Shown in pieces: positions 1 through 7,444 of a stretch of 8,483 nt of DNA. Both the position numbers and the translations under genes were made by a program. The first letter of the stretch is position 1, and each line of letters opens with the position of its first letter. The stretch is from an uncultured archaeon (GTDB lineage Archaea; Halobacteriota; Methanosarcinia; Methanosarcinales; Methanoperedenaceae), in contig CABMIA010000119.1 in assembly GCA_902386085.1 (NCBI GenBank), positions 1 to 8,483 of the forward strand, in the 5' to 3' direction. Under the pieces are notes generated by a model. It searched no databases and was not told where the DNA came from. It saw only the letters and a list, made by a program, of their open reading frames with translations.

Positions 1-4
1 ATCA

Positions 5-11
5 TTATAAG
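5..11 (+). promoter_or_regulatory. Candidate archaeal TATA box
   Basis: The element TTATAAG is centred about 25 bp before the ATG at 33, the spacing expected for a leaderless archaeal transcript. A GGGTGA stretch at 17-22 could instead act as a Shine-Dalgarno site with a long spacer. The gene it would drive is broken after six codons. The window edge hides any BRE further upstream. Confidence 0.35.
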
Positions 12-32
12 TTATCGGGTGAATAAAAAAAA

Positions 33-194
33 ATGGCGTTTATAGATAACTAAGACTTCTATCGGGCAATCCATGAAGACGGCATCAATCTGTTGTCACG
101 GCATATCAAGTACAAGCGGCAATCGCTCTTTACCTATGCCACTGAGAGCCTACGTATTCTGAAAATTGTAGATTCATCAATTGGTGGTTTATGA
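33..194 (+). pseudogene. Broken small gene, in-frame TAA at codon 7
   Basis: From the ATG at 33 one frame reads MAFIDN, then TAA at 51-53, then stays open for 46 codons (54-191) to a TGA at 192-194. The post-stop part begins DFYRAIHEDGINLLSRHIKY and looks protein-like: amphipathic and rich in charged residues, with G+C content like the rest of the window. The final TGA overlaps the ATG of the next gene (ATGA at 191-194). A candidate TATA box and an SD-like GGGTGA lie before the ATG. I read this as the 5' remnant of a native gene, with its 3' part lost where the A+T-rich dehydrogenase gene begins. I do not recognise the family with confidence. Alternatives are a sequencing error at the stop, or a non-coding stretch that happens to stay open. 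Confidence 0.4.
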
Positions 195-943
195 AGATAG
201 AAGGAAATACAGTGTTGATAACAGGTGGAGCAACAGGTATAGGATTTGCTTTGGCAAAAGCCTTTGTAGAAAATGGTAACGAGGTTATAATTTGTGGAAG
301 AAGAAAGGATAAGTTAAAAGAGGCAAAAAATAATCTTCCAAAGTTAAATACAATAGAGTGCGACATATCTAAAGAATATTCGAGAGAAATGTTATATAAA
401 GAGATCACGTCTAACTTCAATGATACTAACATACTGATAAACAACGCAGGGATACACAAAATTATTGATTTTAAAAAAGGTATGGTCGATCTTTTTACTT
501 CAAGTGAAGATGAAATTGATATTAATCTAAAAGCACCAATTTATCTCGCATCATATTTTATCCCTAATTTCATGAATAAGAATGAATCCGCCATAATAAA
601 TGTTTCGTCTGGATTGGCATTTGTGCCTCTTGCATCTATGCCAATATATTGTGCGACCAAGGCTGCTCTACATTCATGGAGCGTATCGTTAAGATATCAA
701 TTAAAGGATACATCAATAAAAATTTTTGAAGTTATGCCTCCAATTGTTGATACGGATTTTCATAAAGAAGATAGAGACAAAATAAAAAATAGGAGTCTAC
801 CTCCGACTGCGGTAGCTGAGGAGACTTTAAAAGCCTTAGAAAAAGATGAATATGAAATTCCAATAGGAGTGGCAAAAAGTTTACGATTTGTTAATACAGA
901 TAATTTTGAACAGATTTTTCAAGAAAGGAACAAACAACAATAA
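191..943 (+). CDS. SDR family oxidoreductase, DltE-like
   Basis: This is a classical short-chain dehydrogenase/reductase of 250 residues, the usual family length, and should be cytosolic. The Rossmann nucleotide-binding motif TGGATGIG is at residues 11-18. CGRRKD follows the second strand (35-40), and its two Arg suggest NADP(H) preference. NNAG is at 84-87. The catalytic set is Asn112, Ser140, Tyr153 and Lys157 (YCATK). The wording around NVSSGLAFVP and YCATKAALHS fits the DltE-like SDR_c2 group; its substrate here is unknown. The ATG at 191 has a weak GGTGG 3 nt upstream and overlaps the stop of the broken ORF. The gene is strikingly A+T-rich (38 G/C in the 120 bases 241-360, against 31 in the 60 bases 1021-1080) and uses many ATA, AAA and TTA codons, so recent horizontal acquisition is likely. 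It ends 26 bp from the convergent DUF4256 gene. SDR membership is very secure; the subgroup is fairly secure. Confidence 0.93.
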   Translation: MKIEGNTVLITGGATGIGFALAKAFVENGNEVIICGRRKDKLKEAKNNLPKLNTIECDISKEYSREMLYKEITSNFNDTNILINNAGIHKIIDFKKGMVDLFTSSEDEIDINLKAPIYLASYFIPNFMNKNESAIINVSSGLAFVPLASMPIYCATKAALHSWSVSLRYQLKDTSIKIFEVMPPIVDTDFHKEDRDKIKNRSLPPTAVAEETLKALEKDEYEIPIGVAKSLRFVNTDNFEQIFQERNKQQ

Positions 944-969
944 TTATCAGCAAAATTCAAAGTCCAAAT

Positions 970-1557
<588 letters not shown>

Positions 1558-1579
1558 AATGATAGTATTCATCCTGAGT

Positions 1580-1587
1580 TTATAAAA
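1580..1587 (-). promoter_or_regulatory. TATA box of the DUF4256 gene
   Basis: On the minus strand this reads TTTTATAA, within TTATTTTATAAAC. Its centre lies about 26 bp before the ATG at 1557, so the transcript would begin at or next to that codon. No Shine-Dalgarno sequence precedes the ATG, as expected for a leaderless gene. It lies in the gap between the 393-aa gene and DUF4256. The call rests on spacing and sequence only. Confidence 0.45.
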
Positions 1588-1607
1588 TAATCTATGCAGG
1601 GTGACGT

Positions 1608-2789
1608 TTACTTTACATATCCGTTCTCTCCCATAATACTGCTCGGCTGCACGAATATATAAACTGCGATTATCCAGAAAATGGAAATGGCAAATAAGAG
1701 CAGTAGAACGTAACACTGCCTTGTACTTTCCCGAACCTCTACCTGATGTTCCACTTTCCTCATACCCATTTTATAGATGAGCGCTGAGAATATCAATGCC
1801 ATAAACGAAGGAAGAAATAGACTCGCTATCGGTTGCAGATATACCACGATTCGTACAAAAGACGCAGTCGCAGAAGCATATAGCAGCCGTTTATTTTCAC
1901 TGAGAATCCCTGCCATTCCAAACGCGGAGATTATTACAGGAATTATGTAATCGGGACGGAAATCGTTGCATATTCTTCCGCCGCTTGTCGGCGAAGTCTG
2001 GTAACTATAACAGCCGCCGGTTACCAGTACATGCTCGGAATACAATGTTGTGCCCATTGCAGCAACCAGTGCGATACCTGCTAAAAGCATCGCGATATTT
2101 TTCAATCTTTGATTCACAATTTCCCTCTTGAATTCCCCGATTATCCCGCCCTGATATGCGAAAGCTGATAGAACCAGCAGCAGGGACGAGGCAAGGAATA
2201 AGGGCTGTCGCATAAGTAATCCTAAAAATATCGCTAACACTAAGGATATGGCGCAAGAAGCAAACAAAAACTCCTTATTTCCTTTTCGTATTCCAAAGAT
2301 TCCCACTATCGGAGATATGATCGGAAACGAAAAGAATATCAGTCCGAAAGCCAGCGCCGCCGTTATAGACTCTGCAGATGACATTTCAGGCACGGTTGCA
2401 GCTATTGCAATAAATAAGGAGGCAAGGGCTGTTATGAGTGCAATTTTTCTCGCCTTTTCGTTAACCTCCACTACAGGTTCATCCCTCAGATAAACAAAAG
2501 TGGAGATTATCAGGAACAAGGATGGAGCTATAAAAAACAAACCAATGGATACTATTCCAAGAATAGTTAAGACAAGGGACATAAGAGAAGAGATGATCAA
2601 GACATCTTTATTCCTCGATATAATCCCCAGTATCCCGGCAAGAGGGGCGAATGCCAGGATGAGCATCACAGGAGACGCCAGCACTAATGGAGAGAGGCTG
2701 GCGCCCGCTGTGTAAAATAAGAACGCCAGTAATGATGCTGCAAAAGACAGGCATGCCAGCCATAACGCATTTTTCCGGTTATTGTTCAT
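1608..2789 (-). CDS. Polytopic membrane protein of three tandem repeats
   Basis: This 393-residue protein is almost entirely hydrophobic, with about 12-13 TM helices. I do not recognise the family, but the sequence is a clear internal triplication. Units cover about 1-109, 110-222 and 223-350, followed by a lone first helix (358-380). Each unit has a helix preceded by Lys/Arg (KNALW, RKIAL, KNIAM), a loop, a helix ending in GILG/GIFG/AGIL, an Asn-Lys turn (N60-K61, N171-K172, N299-K300), then two more helices starting near LIISSLMSLVL, LFASCAISLVL and LYASATASFV. The third unit has a 17-residue longer loop with Cys260 and Cys274 (GGCYSYQ, GRICNDF), probably extracytoplasmic and disulfide-linked. 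No transporter or enzyme motif was seen. The ATG at 2789 has TTGGAAGTGA upstream at a rather long spacing. It lies 30 bp after the 39-aa ORF and is the last gene of the envelope cluster. Confidence 0.9.
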   Translation of the reverse strand: MNNNRKNALWLACLSFAASLLAFLFYTAGASLSPLVLASPVMLILAFAPLAGILGIISRNKDVLIISSLMSLVLTILGIVSIGLFFIAPSLFLIISTFVYLRDEPVVEVNEKARKIALITALASLFIAIAATVPEMSSAESITAALAFGLIFFSFPIISPIVGIFGIRKGNKEFLFASCAISLVLAIFLGLLMRQPLFLASSLLLVLSAFAYQGGIIGEFKREIVNQRLKNIAMLLAGIALVAAMGTTLYSEHVLVTGGCYSYQTSPTSGGRICNDFRPDYIIPVIISAFGMAGILSENKRLLYASATASFVRIVVYLQPIASLFLPSFMALIFSALIYKMGMRKVEHQVEVRESTRQCYVLLLLFAISIFWIIAVYIFVQPSSIMGENGYVK

Positions 2790-2819
2790 TCTTTATTGTT
2801 TCACTTCCAATCAACTATC

Positions 2820-2939
2820 CTATCCTATACAATAGAAGCATGATAAGACAAGATATGGCCCTATTACTAAAGTCAACACGAGGGTATAAAATACCCACTG
2901 ACGATTTCCGAGAATTACAATTCCATTCACCTTTCTCAC
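2820..2939 (-). CDS. Probable small membrane protein, 39 aa
   Basis: A GTG at 2939 preceded by AGAGG and a 4-nt spacer opens a 39-residue frame ending in TAG. The product begins with a short basic segment (VRKVNG) and has one TM helix (about residues 15-33, WVFYTLVLTLVIGPYLVLS), then CFYCIG. The frame is open further upstream to an ATG at 3008. That extension overlaps the 3' end of the three-TM gene, is hydrophilic and lacks an SD, so I prefer the GTG. It fills what would otherwise be a 184-bp hole in a tightly packed cluster. No family is recognised. Chance coding cannot be excluded. Confidence 0.45.
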   Translation of the reverse strand: MRKVNGIVILGNRQWVFYTLVLTLVIGPYLVLSCFYCIG

Positions 2940-2973
2940 TTTTCCTCTATATTTTTCTTGACTTCTTTTCCCC

Positions 2974-3303
2974 TCAGCATCTCCTGCACAGTGTTGCAGG
3001 CACCACAAAAAGGCTCAATATCAAAATTATGACGACAACCACCGAGGCAAGCAAAGCAACACCAATAAGCATATCCTGACGGGAATCTGTTCTTTTGATG
3101 AGGAAATAATAGAACACAGCCCCGATAAGCCCTGTAAAAATTATAACCAGAATCCAGATCAGCTTGGCATCTTTTCCGCCTATTTTGAACCTGTCATCCG
3201 GCCTCTTCAGGCAGTCAATCATTATCCAGAGCCAGAAAACTATCACAAAAACAAACACAGGGCCAAAGAGAATCAAAAGTATCTCACTTGAACCTATCAT
3301 CAT
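2974..3303 (-). CDS. Three-TM protein with PLDc_N-like domain
   Basis: This 109-residue membrane protein has helices at about 7-29, 47-68 and 78-101. Residues 24-71 follow the PLDc_N pattern (the two-helix region found at the N-terminus of membrane cardiolipin synthases, and also alone in many small proteins). It shows a Trp-rich first helix ending in MIDCLKRPDDRF, then KLIWILVIIFTGLIGAVFYYF and a basic LIKR. No HKD phospholipase motif is present, so no catalysis is claimed. The protein ends in CRRC. The start at 3303 overlaps the previous stop (ATGA) and has a strong GGGAGGA at 3311-3317, eight or so bases upstream. A second ATG follows directly at 3300 and could also serve. The domain call is moderately sure; the gene is very sure. 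Confidence 0.85.
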   Translation of the reverse strand: MMIGSSEILLILFGPVFVFVIVFWLWIMIDCLKRPDDRFKIGGKDAKLIWILVIIFTGLIGAVFYYFLIKRTDSRQDMLIGVALLASVVVVIILILSLFVVPATLCRRC

Positions 3304-3545
3304 TTCTTATTCCTCCCATCTTTTATTAACTCCGCAAGTATTTCATTTTGTCTTGTTATTTCTGATAAAGTCGCTTTTGAATACTCAAGCCTGATTTTAA
3401 AATAATATACTGCATGGATGCCAGCATAAAATATACTTGCAGCCGTGACCGCATAAAACAGTTTTTTATCGAAAAGCAGGGTTAAGACAAAGATCATAAA
3501 TGCCATGGGCAGGCCCATTTCTGTGGAATATTTATCCAATTTCAT
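3300..3545 (-). CDS. Small two-TM protein with helical cytoplasmic tail
   Basis: This 81-residue protein is of unknown family. Two hydrophobic segments (about 11-26 and 29-49) are separated by DKK, forming a hairpin. They are followed by a charged helical stretch at 52-80 (RLEYSKATLSEITRQNEILA) with spaced Leu/Ile that could form a short coiled coil. Positive charges in the tail put both ends in the cytoplasm. The ATG overlaps the stop of the preceding lipoprotein gene (ATGA at 3542-3545), and TGAGG lies at 3553-3557, 7 nt upstream. Its own stop overlaps the next start in the same way, which supports translational coupling and a real gene. Confidence 0.8.
   Translation of the reverse strand: MKLDKYSTEMGLPMAFMIFVLTLLFDKKLFYAVTAASIFYAGIHAVYYFKIRLEYSKATLSEITRQNEILAELIKDGRNKK
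3311..3317 (-). promoter_or_regulatory. Strong Shine-Dalgarno before the PLDc_N-like gene
   Basis: On the minus strand this reads GGGAGGA, followed by seven bases and the ATG at 3303. It favours the first of the two adjacent ATG codons (3303 over 3300). It lies inside the end of the preceding coding sequence. Confidence 0.6.
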
Positions 3546-4006
3546 TTTCTCGCCTCAGGAAGTATTTTTTCGATTATTCTCCCATTCTCTGTCCATGTCA
3601 CTTTTAATTTCACCAGCGGCTCCCAGGCGGCTATATCCTGTTTGCCCAGCCCAGTCGCATTAAACGTTGCATTGCCTTTAAATCCTGTCCAGACCCCGGG
3701 ATGTAACTCATTTAGTGTAACAGAACTCATATTAGAATCAACCAATCTTGAAACAACTTCAGGATTTAAAATCACATAGGCCCTCACATTTTCCGCATTC
3801 TGGTCCCCTGAATTCGCAAAGCTTGCAGTCCAGGATATCCGTTGGAAATTGGTCTGGTTCTCGCTTACGTATCCCACGGAATACCCGATATCTCCGGTTA
3901 TTTTAGCTCCTTGAATTTCATTGGAAACGCATCCACTTGCAGTTATGGTGAATGCTGCCAGTACAAGAATTGTTATGGAGTTATTCATTTCGATGATTAA
4001 TTTCAC
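3542..4006 (-). CDS. Small surface lipoprotein, beta-sandwich type
   Basis: This 154-residue protein has a signal peptide ending in the lipobox TASGC, with the modified Cys at residue 26, so it is probably lipid-anchored on the outside of the membrane. The mature part (about 30-150) has alternating hydrophobic strands such as WTASFANSGDQNAENVRAYV and a Tyr/Trp-rich core, in the style of CARDB/FxLYD beta-sandwich domains. I cannot assign a named family. Sequons NQT, NMS, NAT and NAT suggest N-glycosylation. The GTG at 4006 forms a GTGA overlap with the stop of the S-layer gene and has GTGAGG at 4012-4017, five bases upstream. The internal ATG at 3988 lacks an SD, so the GTG is preferred. The start is tightly coupled to the S-layer lipoprotein, suggesting the two act together. 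Confidence 0.82.
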   Translation of the reverse strand: MKLIIEMNNSITILVLAAFTITASGCVSNEIQGAKITGDIGYSVGYVSENQTNFQRISWTASFANSGDQNAENVRAYVILNPEVVSRLVDSNMSSVTLNELHPGVWTGFKGNATFNATGLGKQDIAAWEPLVKLKVTWTENGRIIEKILPEARK

Positions 4007-5994
4007 GGTTGCCTCACTCTGTATGGGTAAAATGACAGGCTCTTATTAGAGCCGCCCACCTTAATGCTGATATTTCCCATGAGATTGATTCTCTTTCCTG
4101 GAGCAAGGTAAACCGGCTCCCTGTTCATGAGCTCGATTTTACCGTTATCAATAGAGCTAACTTCCATGATGCCGAAAATATCGCCTTCTTTAATCTCGGT
4201 GATATCTTGAGATCTGAGCCATGTATATTTGAGATCCGCCCCATCCGTGTATGATCCTGAAAATATTTTATTGAAATAAGTGATAAAGAGCGGCACTGTA
4301 TCGTTTTCCGGTGTATTCAATATCCACAGACGTCTTGGACCTAATACAATATCATAGAGCTTGGTTCCATCCTTTGCGAGCGTGAACCACGCCTGTCGAT
4401 TTGCAGCTTTTGCATCGATGGAATTTGCAGTTAAGACATAACCTTCGCTCATATTCCATGATTCACCAACAGTCAGCGTTTTCACTTCGGAGGCATTCTC
4501 CTCAAGGAGCACTTTTACAATCCTGTTGCCTTCTATAAGAACATGTTTTTCTCCCTGCCAACCAATTGCTTGATATGTTTCTTTCTTTTCTTCGGCAGGT
4601 ATGCTGGAATAATCAATGACCCTATCCCCAAATGGGAGATTGGAGATGGCAACTTCAGTCACATTGATGCTGGCAAAGACCTGAAACCTATGAGGCATTG
4701 ACTTTGTTGTATATATCAGGTTATGTTTCTCTATTACCCTGCGACTGCCATCAAGCATGCTCTGATTTATAGCAAGAGTCTCGGTGGATGTATTCGTTTC
4801 GTTATCAAGCCATAGACCTGGGAAATTCAGGGCATCCCATCTCTTCGTGGAATTACCATTTGCCTCGTCAAATGCCTCTCCCCTGAAATATTCAAGAGCC
4901 GCTTGAGGGGTCGTGCTGTTCCCAATGATCCTTTTCTCTTCCCTGTCGACGATGTAGCGGATTACCTCACCGGGATAATCCGGGTCTCCCACGTCCACGT
5001 CAACTACCACGAAAAAGCCTGAATAATTCTCAAGGTCGAGGTATTCTGAAGTTACTCTTATGAGCCTATGCATCTTGCCTTTCAGAAACGGGTCACGAAG
5101 CGCCACCTCTGCCATTTCAGCATTTTCAGTCAGATTGAGAGGAGGAGGATTATCTGCCGAGTAGCCAATATTCTGCGAGCCCTCCGTCATGGATTTTCCC
5201 CCCGATTTTCTTCCGCCTTTTCCGATCTTGAAAGAAAATACATTTTTTCCAACTGCCCAACCCCTGTATCTTGCAGTGGCTGTTATTAAATAATCTCCTT
5301 CGGCAGACGCATTGCTTGTTTTGACAGTAAGGTTTGAATATGCTACCAGCTGCCCATTTCCCCTCTCGAAAGGGGTTTGCTTATCGTAAATATTTAGCCT
5401 CTCATTGTCAAATACAGCAAAGAGTTTCTCGGGAGCATAGATACCGGATCTTAAGTCTACTCCGGTTTTATCATCGTTAAGTTTTAGTAGAATAGAATTA
5501 TTTTCTGTGAACACTCTTATAGTTCTATTGTTTTCGATTTTTTCAATTTTTGCAGTTTTCAACCAGTCCAGAAGGAAATACATTCGCTCCAAGTATTCTA
5601 TGAGTTTTCCGCTATCTTTTCCTGGAATTTCATCCCAGGTAAACAAATACATCCTCTCAAGCACCAGGCGCTTTTTTTCCGGGATTACGTAAATTCCTCC
5701 GGGTTCAAGCTCAAGAGAACCGTCTGGATGCAGCATTGCTGTTCCATAATCCAGAAGAATCTCGCTGCCGTTGGTGGCATCATCAGGAGCCGTAAACGAC
5801 AATCCTGCGATGGTTGATATTCCCCTGTATGCAGGTGAGCTTATCGACTCTACTCGGATTTCAACGTAAGGCAATTGCCCTGTTCCATTAATTTCTTCCC
5901 CGGTGGGTCCAGTTTTGTTTTTTTCTATGCATCCACTGATTAAGGCAATTTCTAATACGAAGATCCCAAGCAAAATTATGGTCAGATTTCTCAT
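4003..5994 (-). CDS. S-layer-domain lipoprotein (DUF1608/PF07752)
   Basis: From the ATG at 5994 the protein has 663 residues. This start is chosen because GGAAG lies 5 nt upstream (6000-6004). An ATG at 6006 would add four residues but has no SD. A signal peptide ends in the lipobox LISGC, giving Cys22 as lipid anchor. Residues about 43-262 form a beta-rich N-terminal region of unknown family. Residues about 310-360 (FFVVVDVDVGDP, YIVDREEKRIIG) look like a small alpha/beta domain. The C-terminal 280 residues match the Methanosarcina S-layer domain: WDALNFPGLWLD, YQAIGWQGEKHVLI, TLTVGESWNM, GYVLTANSIDAK, VPLFITYFNKIFSG, LKYTWLRS, ITEIKEGDIFGI and the end SLSFYPYRVRQP. About 18 N-X-S/T sequons predict heavy glycosylation. 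Classical members carry two such domains and a C-terminal anchor; this one has one recognisable domain and an N-terminal lipid anchor. It may be an accessory or anchoring S-layer component rather than the main lattice protein. Confidence 0.9.
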   Translation of the reverse strand: MRNLTIILLGIFVLEIALISGCIEKNKTGPTGEEINGTGQLPYVEIRVESISSPAYRGISTIAGLSFTAPDDATNGSEILLDYGTAMLHPDGSLELEPGGIYVIPEKKRLVLERMYLFTWDEIPGKDSGKLIEYLERMYFLLDWLKTAKIEKIENNRTIRVFTENNSILLKLNDDKTGVDLRSGIYAPEKLFAVFDNERLNIYDKQTPFERGNGQLVAYSNLTVKTSNASAEGDYLITATARYRGWAVGKNVFSFKIGKGGRKSGGKSMTEGSQNIGYSADNPPPLNLTENAEMAEVALRDPFLKGKMHRLIRVTSEYLDLENYSGFFVVVDVDVGDPDYPGEVIRYIVDREEKRIIGNSTTPQAALEYFRGEAFDEANGNSTKRWDALNFPGLWLDNETNTSTETLAINQSMLDGSRRVIEKHNLIYTTKSMPHRFQVFASINVTEVAISNLPFGDRVIDYSSIPAEEKKETYQAIGWQGEKHVLIEGNRIVKVLLEENASEVKTLTVGESWNMSEGYVLTANSIDAKAANRQAWFTLAKDGTKLYDIVLGPRRLWILNTPENDTVPLFITYFNKIFSGSYTDGADLKYTWLRSQDITEIKEGDIFGIMEVSSIDNGKIELMNREPVYLAPGKRINLMGNISIKVGGSNKSLSFYPYRVRQP

Positions 5995-6011
5995 ACGAAC
6001 TTCCATTCAAG

Positions 6012-6848
6012 CTACGGTGGTATCCTTACTTCAGAGCTTGCCACCTGATCCCTCCACACCGCAGTCACTATTACTTTATATTTATCTCCTCTCTTACCTT
6101 TGGCAACGGTCAATGCTGGCAGATAGTTCTCATTGGAGAAAGAGCCGTTTGAAAGTTCAATGACAGCAATTGCAGCTATTGTTTCAAGCCCATCCTTGCC
6201 CCGCCAGGTATTCATAGGCTCGAAGAACGTATAGTCTCTTATTCGATAATTTCTTGTAGCCGATGAAACTGTTGTTTTTGTGGATTCATTTATTATCGAA
6301 ATATTAACCTCAACACTTGCCGCCGTCCCTCTCCCGGAATTTGAGAGTTGCCCGAATACTTTGTGTATCTCATAACCGGATTGTGATTCATTAGTATAAG
6401 GCAGATCTACTTTAATCTGCGGAGGAAGCACATTTAATTCCGCTGATTTTGCATCTGCAAGTTTTCCTTTTTGATAAACTTCGACTTCAATTTTTTTCAG
6501 CCCGGGTACCTCATATCCATAAAATACATTTATCTGGTTTATACCAGGTTTCAAACCAACTTCCGCAGGCAAAGCATCCAGCCCGGAAGCACCAACTATT
6601 ATAATTGGCTCCGGCACGCTGACACCTTTTGCGTCTTCTATGGTGTTTTTTACTTTTAATGATACATTAATATCTTTAGTACCATTATTTTGCAGTAAAA
6701 TGGTTAGATATCCTGAATCATGTGTCCCGACTTCAGAAGGCACAACAATGCTAACAATGCTGGCGCTGGTTCCGCTGAAATACCATAACGTTGTTACAAC
6801 TAAAATTAATCCCGATAACAAGATTCCAATGAATACCTTATTTCTCAT
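6012..6848 (-). CDS. Signal-anchored surface protein, two beta-sandwich domains
   Basis: This 278-residue protein starts at the ATG 6848, which has GGGGTGA at 6854-6860 with a 5-nt spacer. A GTG at 6857 is in frame but sits inside that SD. One N-terminal TM helix (about residues 4-25, after MRNK) has no Cys or clear cleavage site, so it likely stays as an anchor with the rest outside. Two beta-rich domains follow: about 30-142, with LTILLQNNGTKDINVSLKVK, a CARDB-like strand pattern; and about 145-278, with GQLSNSGRGTAASVEVNISI and a conserved-looking Trp/Arg core. Six sequons (NGT, NVS, NES, NIS, NES, NGS) fit surface exposure. No Cys is present. It overlaps the regulator gene by 11 nt, and a 17-bp gap separates it from the S-layer lipoprotein start. 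It ends in TAG. Exact family is unknown. Confidence 0.82.
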   Translation of the reverse strand: MRNKVFIGILLSGLILVVTTLWYFSGTSASIVSIVVPSEVGTHDSGYLTILLQNNGTKDINVSLKVKNTIEDAKGVSVPEPIIIVGASGLDALPAEVGLKPGINQINVFYGYEVPGLKKIEVEVYQKGKLADAKSAELNVLPPQIKVDLPYTNESQSGYEIHKVFGQLSNSGRGTAASVEVNISIINESTKTTVSSATRNYRIRDYTFFEPMNTWRGKDGLETIAAIAVIELSNGSFSNENYLPALTVAKGKRGDKYKVIVTAVWRDQVASSEVRIPP

Positions 6849-7428
6849 TCTTCTCACCCCTCAATTTATCAGCCAGGGCAATCTTATTTGTAAGCCCATA
6901 CTGTTTTTTGATAACAAGCCCCCTCTTTTCAAGATCAGTAAGCATCCTTGAAACCTTTGCCTTTGAAAAATTCAGGGAAAGTACAAGTTCATTCTGCAAC
7001 ATTTCGCCGCCGTGGTCGGCTATTTCCTTAACCAGCCTCTTCTCATCGCCTTCCAGCGCGGTCAAGACCGCCTCGGTCAATCGCGAGGCGGCGCTAACCT
7101 GCCCGACAGCCGCGGCTGCGTTACTATTAGATGGAGAAATCACGACCTGTTTTTCTGCCTTTATCATATCCATTGCCTCACTTTTTCCTGCTGAGAATAA
7201 TATCAGAAGGATATACGAGAGCATCGTACCGCCAACCGCAGAACTGATTACAAGAACATAGGCATCACCCCGCGTATAGGTATAAGGGAGTTCGATGATC
7301 CTGAAAGTCCCGTCATTTATCTGGATGATCGACGGTTTTGTAACGAGCAGCATGCTTGTGACGATTACGCCAGATATTACAAGTACAACGCCTGCAAGTA
7401 CCATTGATCCTGTTCTTCTTGACACCAT
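6838..7428 (-). CDS. Membrane-anchored winged-helix transcription regulator
   Basis: This 196-residue protein looks like a one-component membrane regulator. Two TM helices (about 8-29 and 58-79) enclose a short outer loop (30-57, with INDGTFRIIELPYTYTRGD), which could sense surface signals. The N-terminus (MVSRR) and the C-terminal part are cytoplasmic. A low-complexity linker rich in Ala and Ser (about 95-115) leads to a winged helix at about 118-187: TALEGDEKRLVKEIADHGGE, then ELVLSLNFSKAKVSRMLTDL as the HTH with recognition helix, then EKRGLVIKKQYGLTNKIAL as wing. This layout is common in Methanosarcinales and other archaea. The ATG at 7428 is chosen over an adjacent TTG at 7431; no good SD is seen. 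It is the first clear gene of the envelope cluster and probably controls it. The DNA-binding fold is sure; the target is inferred. Confidence 0.88.
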   Translation of the reverse strand: MVSRRTGSMVLAGVVLVISGVIVTSMLLVTKPSIIQINDGTFRIIELPYTYTRGDAYVLVISSAVGGTMLSYILLILFSAGKSEAMDMIKAEKQVVISPSNSNAAAAVGQVSAASRLTEAVLTALEGDEKRLVKEIADHGGEMLQNELVLSLNFSKAKVSRMLTDLEKRGLVIKKQYGLTNKIALADKLRGEKNEK

Positions 7429-7444
7429 CAAAGCCTACGACCTG

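Noticed and set aside
51..53. TAA at codon 7 as a recoded codon
   Set aside because: No known archaeal recoding reads TAA as sense; a broken gene or a sequence error is more likely.
1558..1716. N-terminal extension of the DUF4256 protein
   Set aside because: It overlaps the end of the 393-aa gene, does not resemble the family, and a TATA box lies inside it.
2820..3008. 62-aa version of the small membrane ORF starting at ATG 3008
   Set aside because: The first 23 residues overlap the preceding gene in another frame, are hydrophilic and have no Shine-Dalgarno; the GTG at 2939 has one.
6012..6014. TAG stop of the surface protein as a possible pyrrolysine codon
   Set aside because: Read-through would add only six residues before a TGA and no Pyl-type protein family is involved. 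An ordinary stop is simpler.
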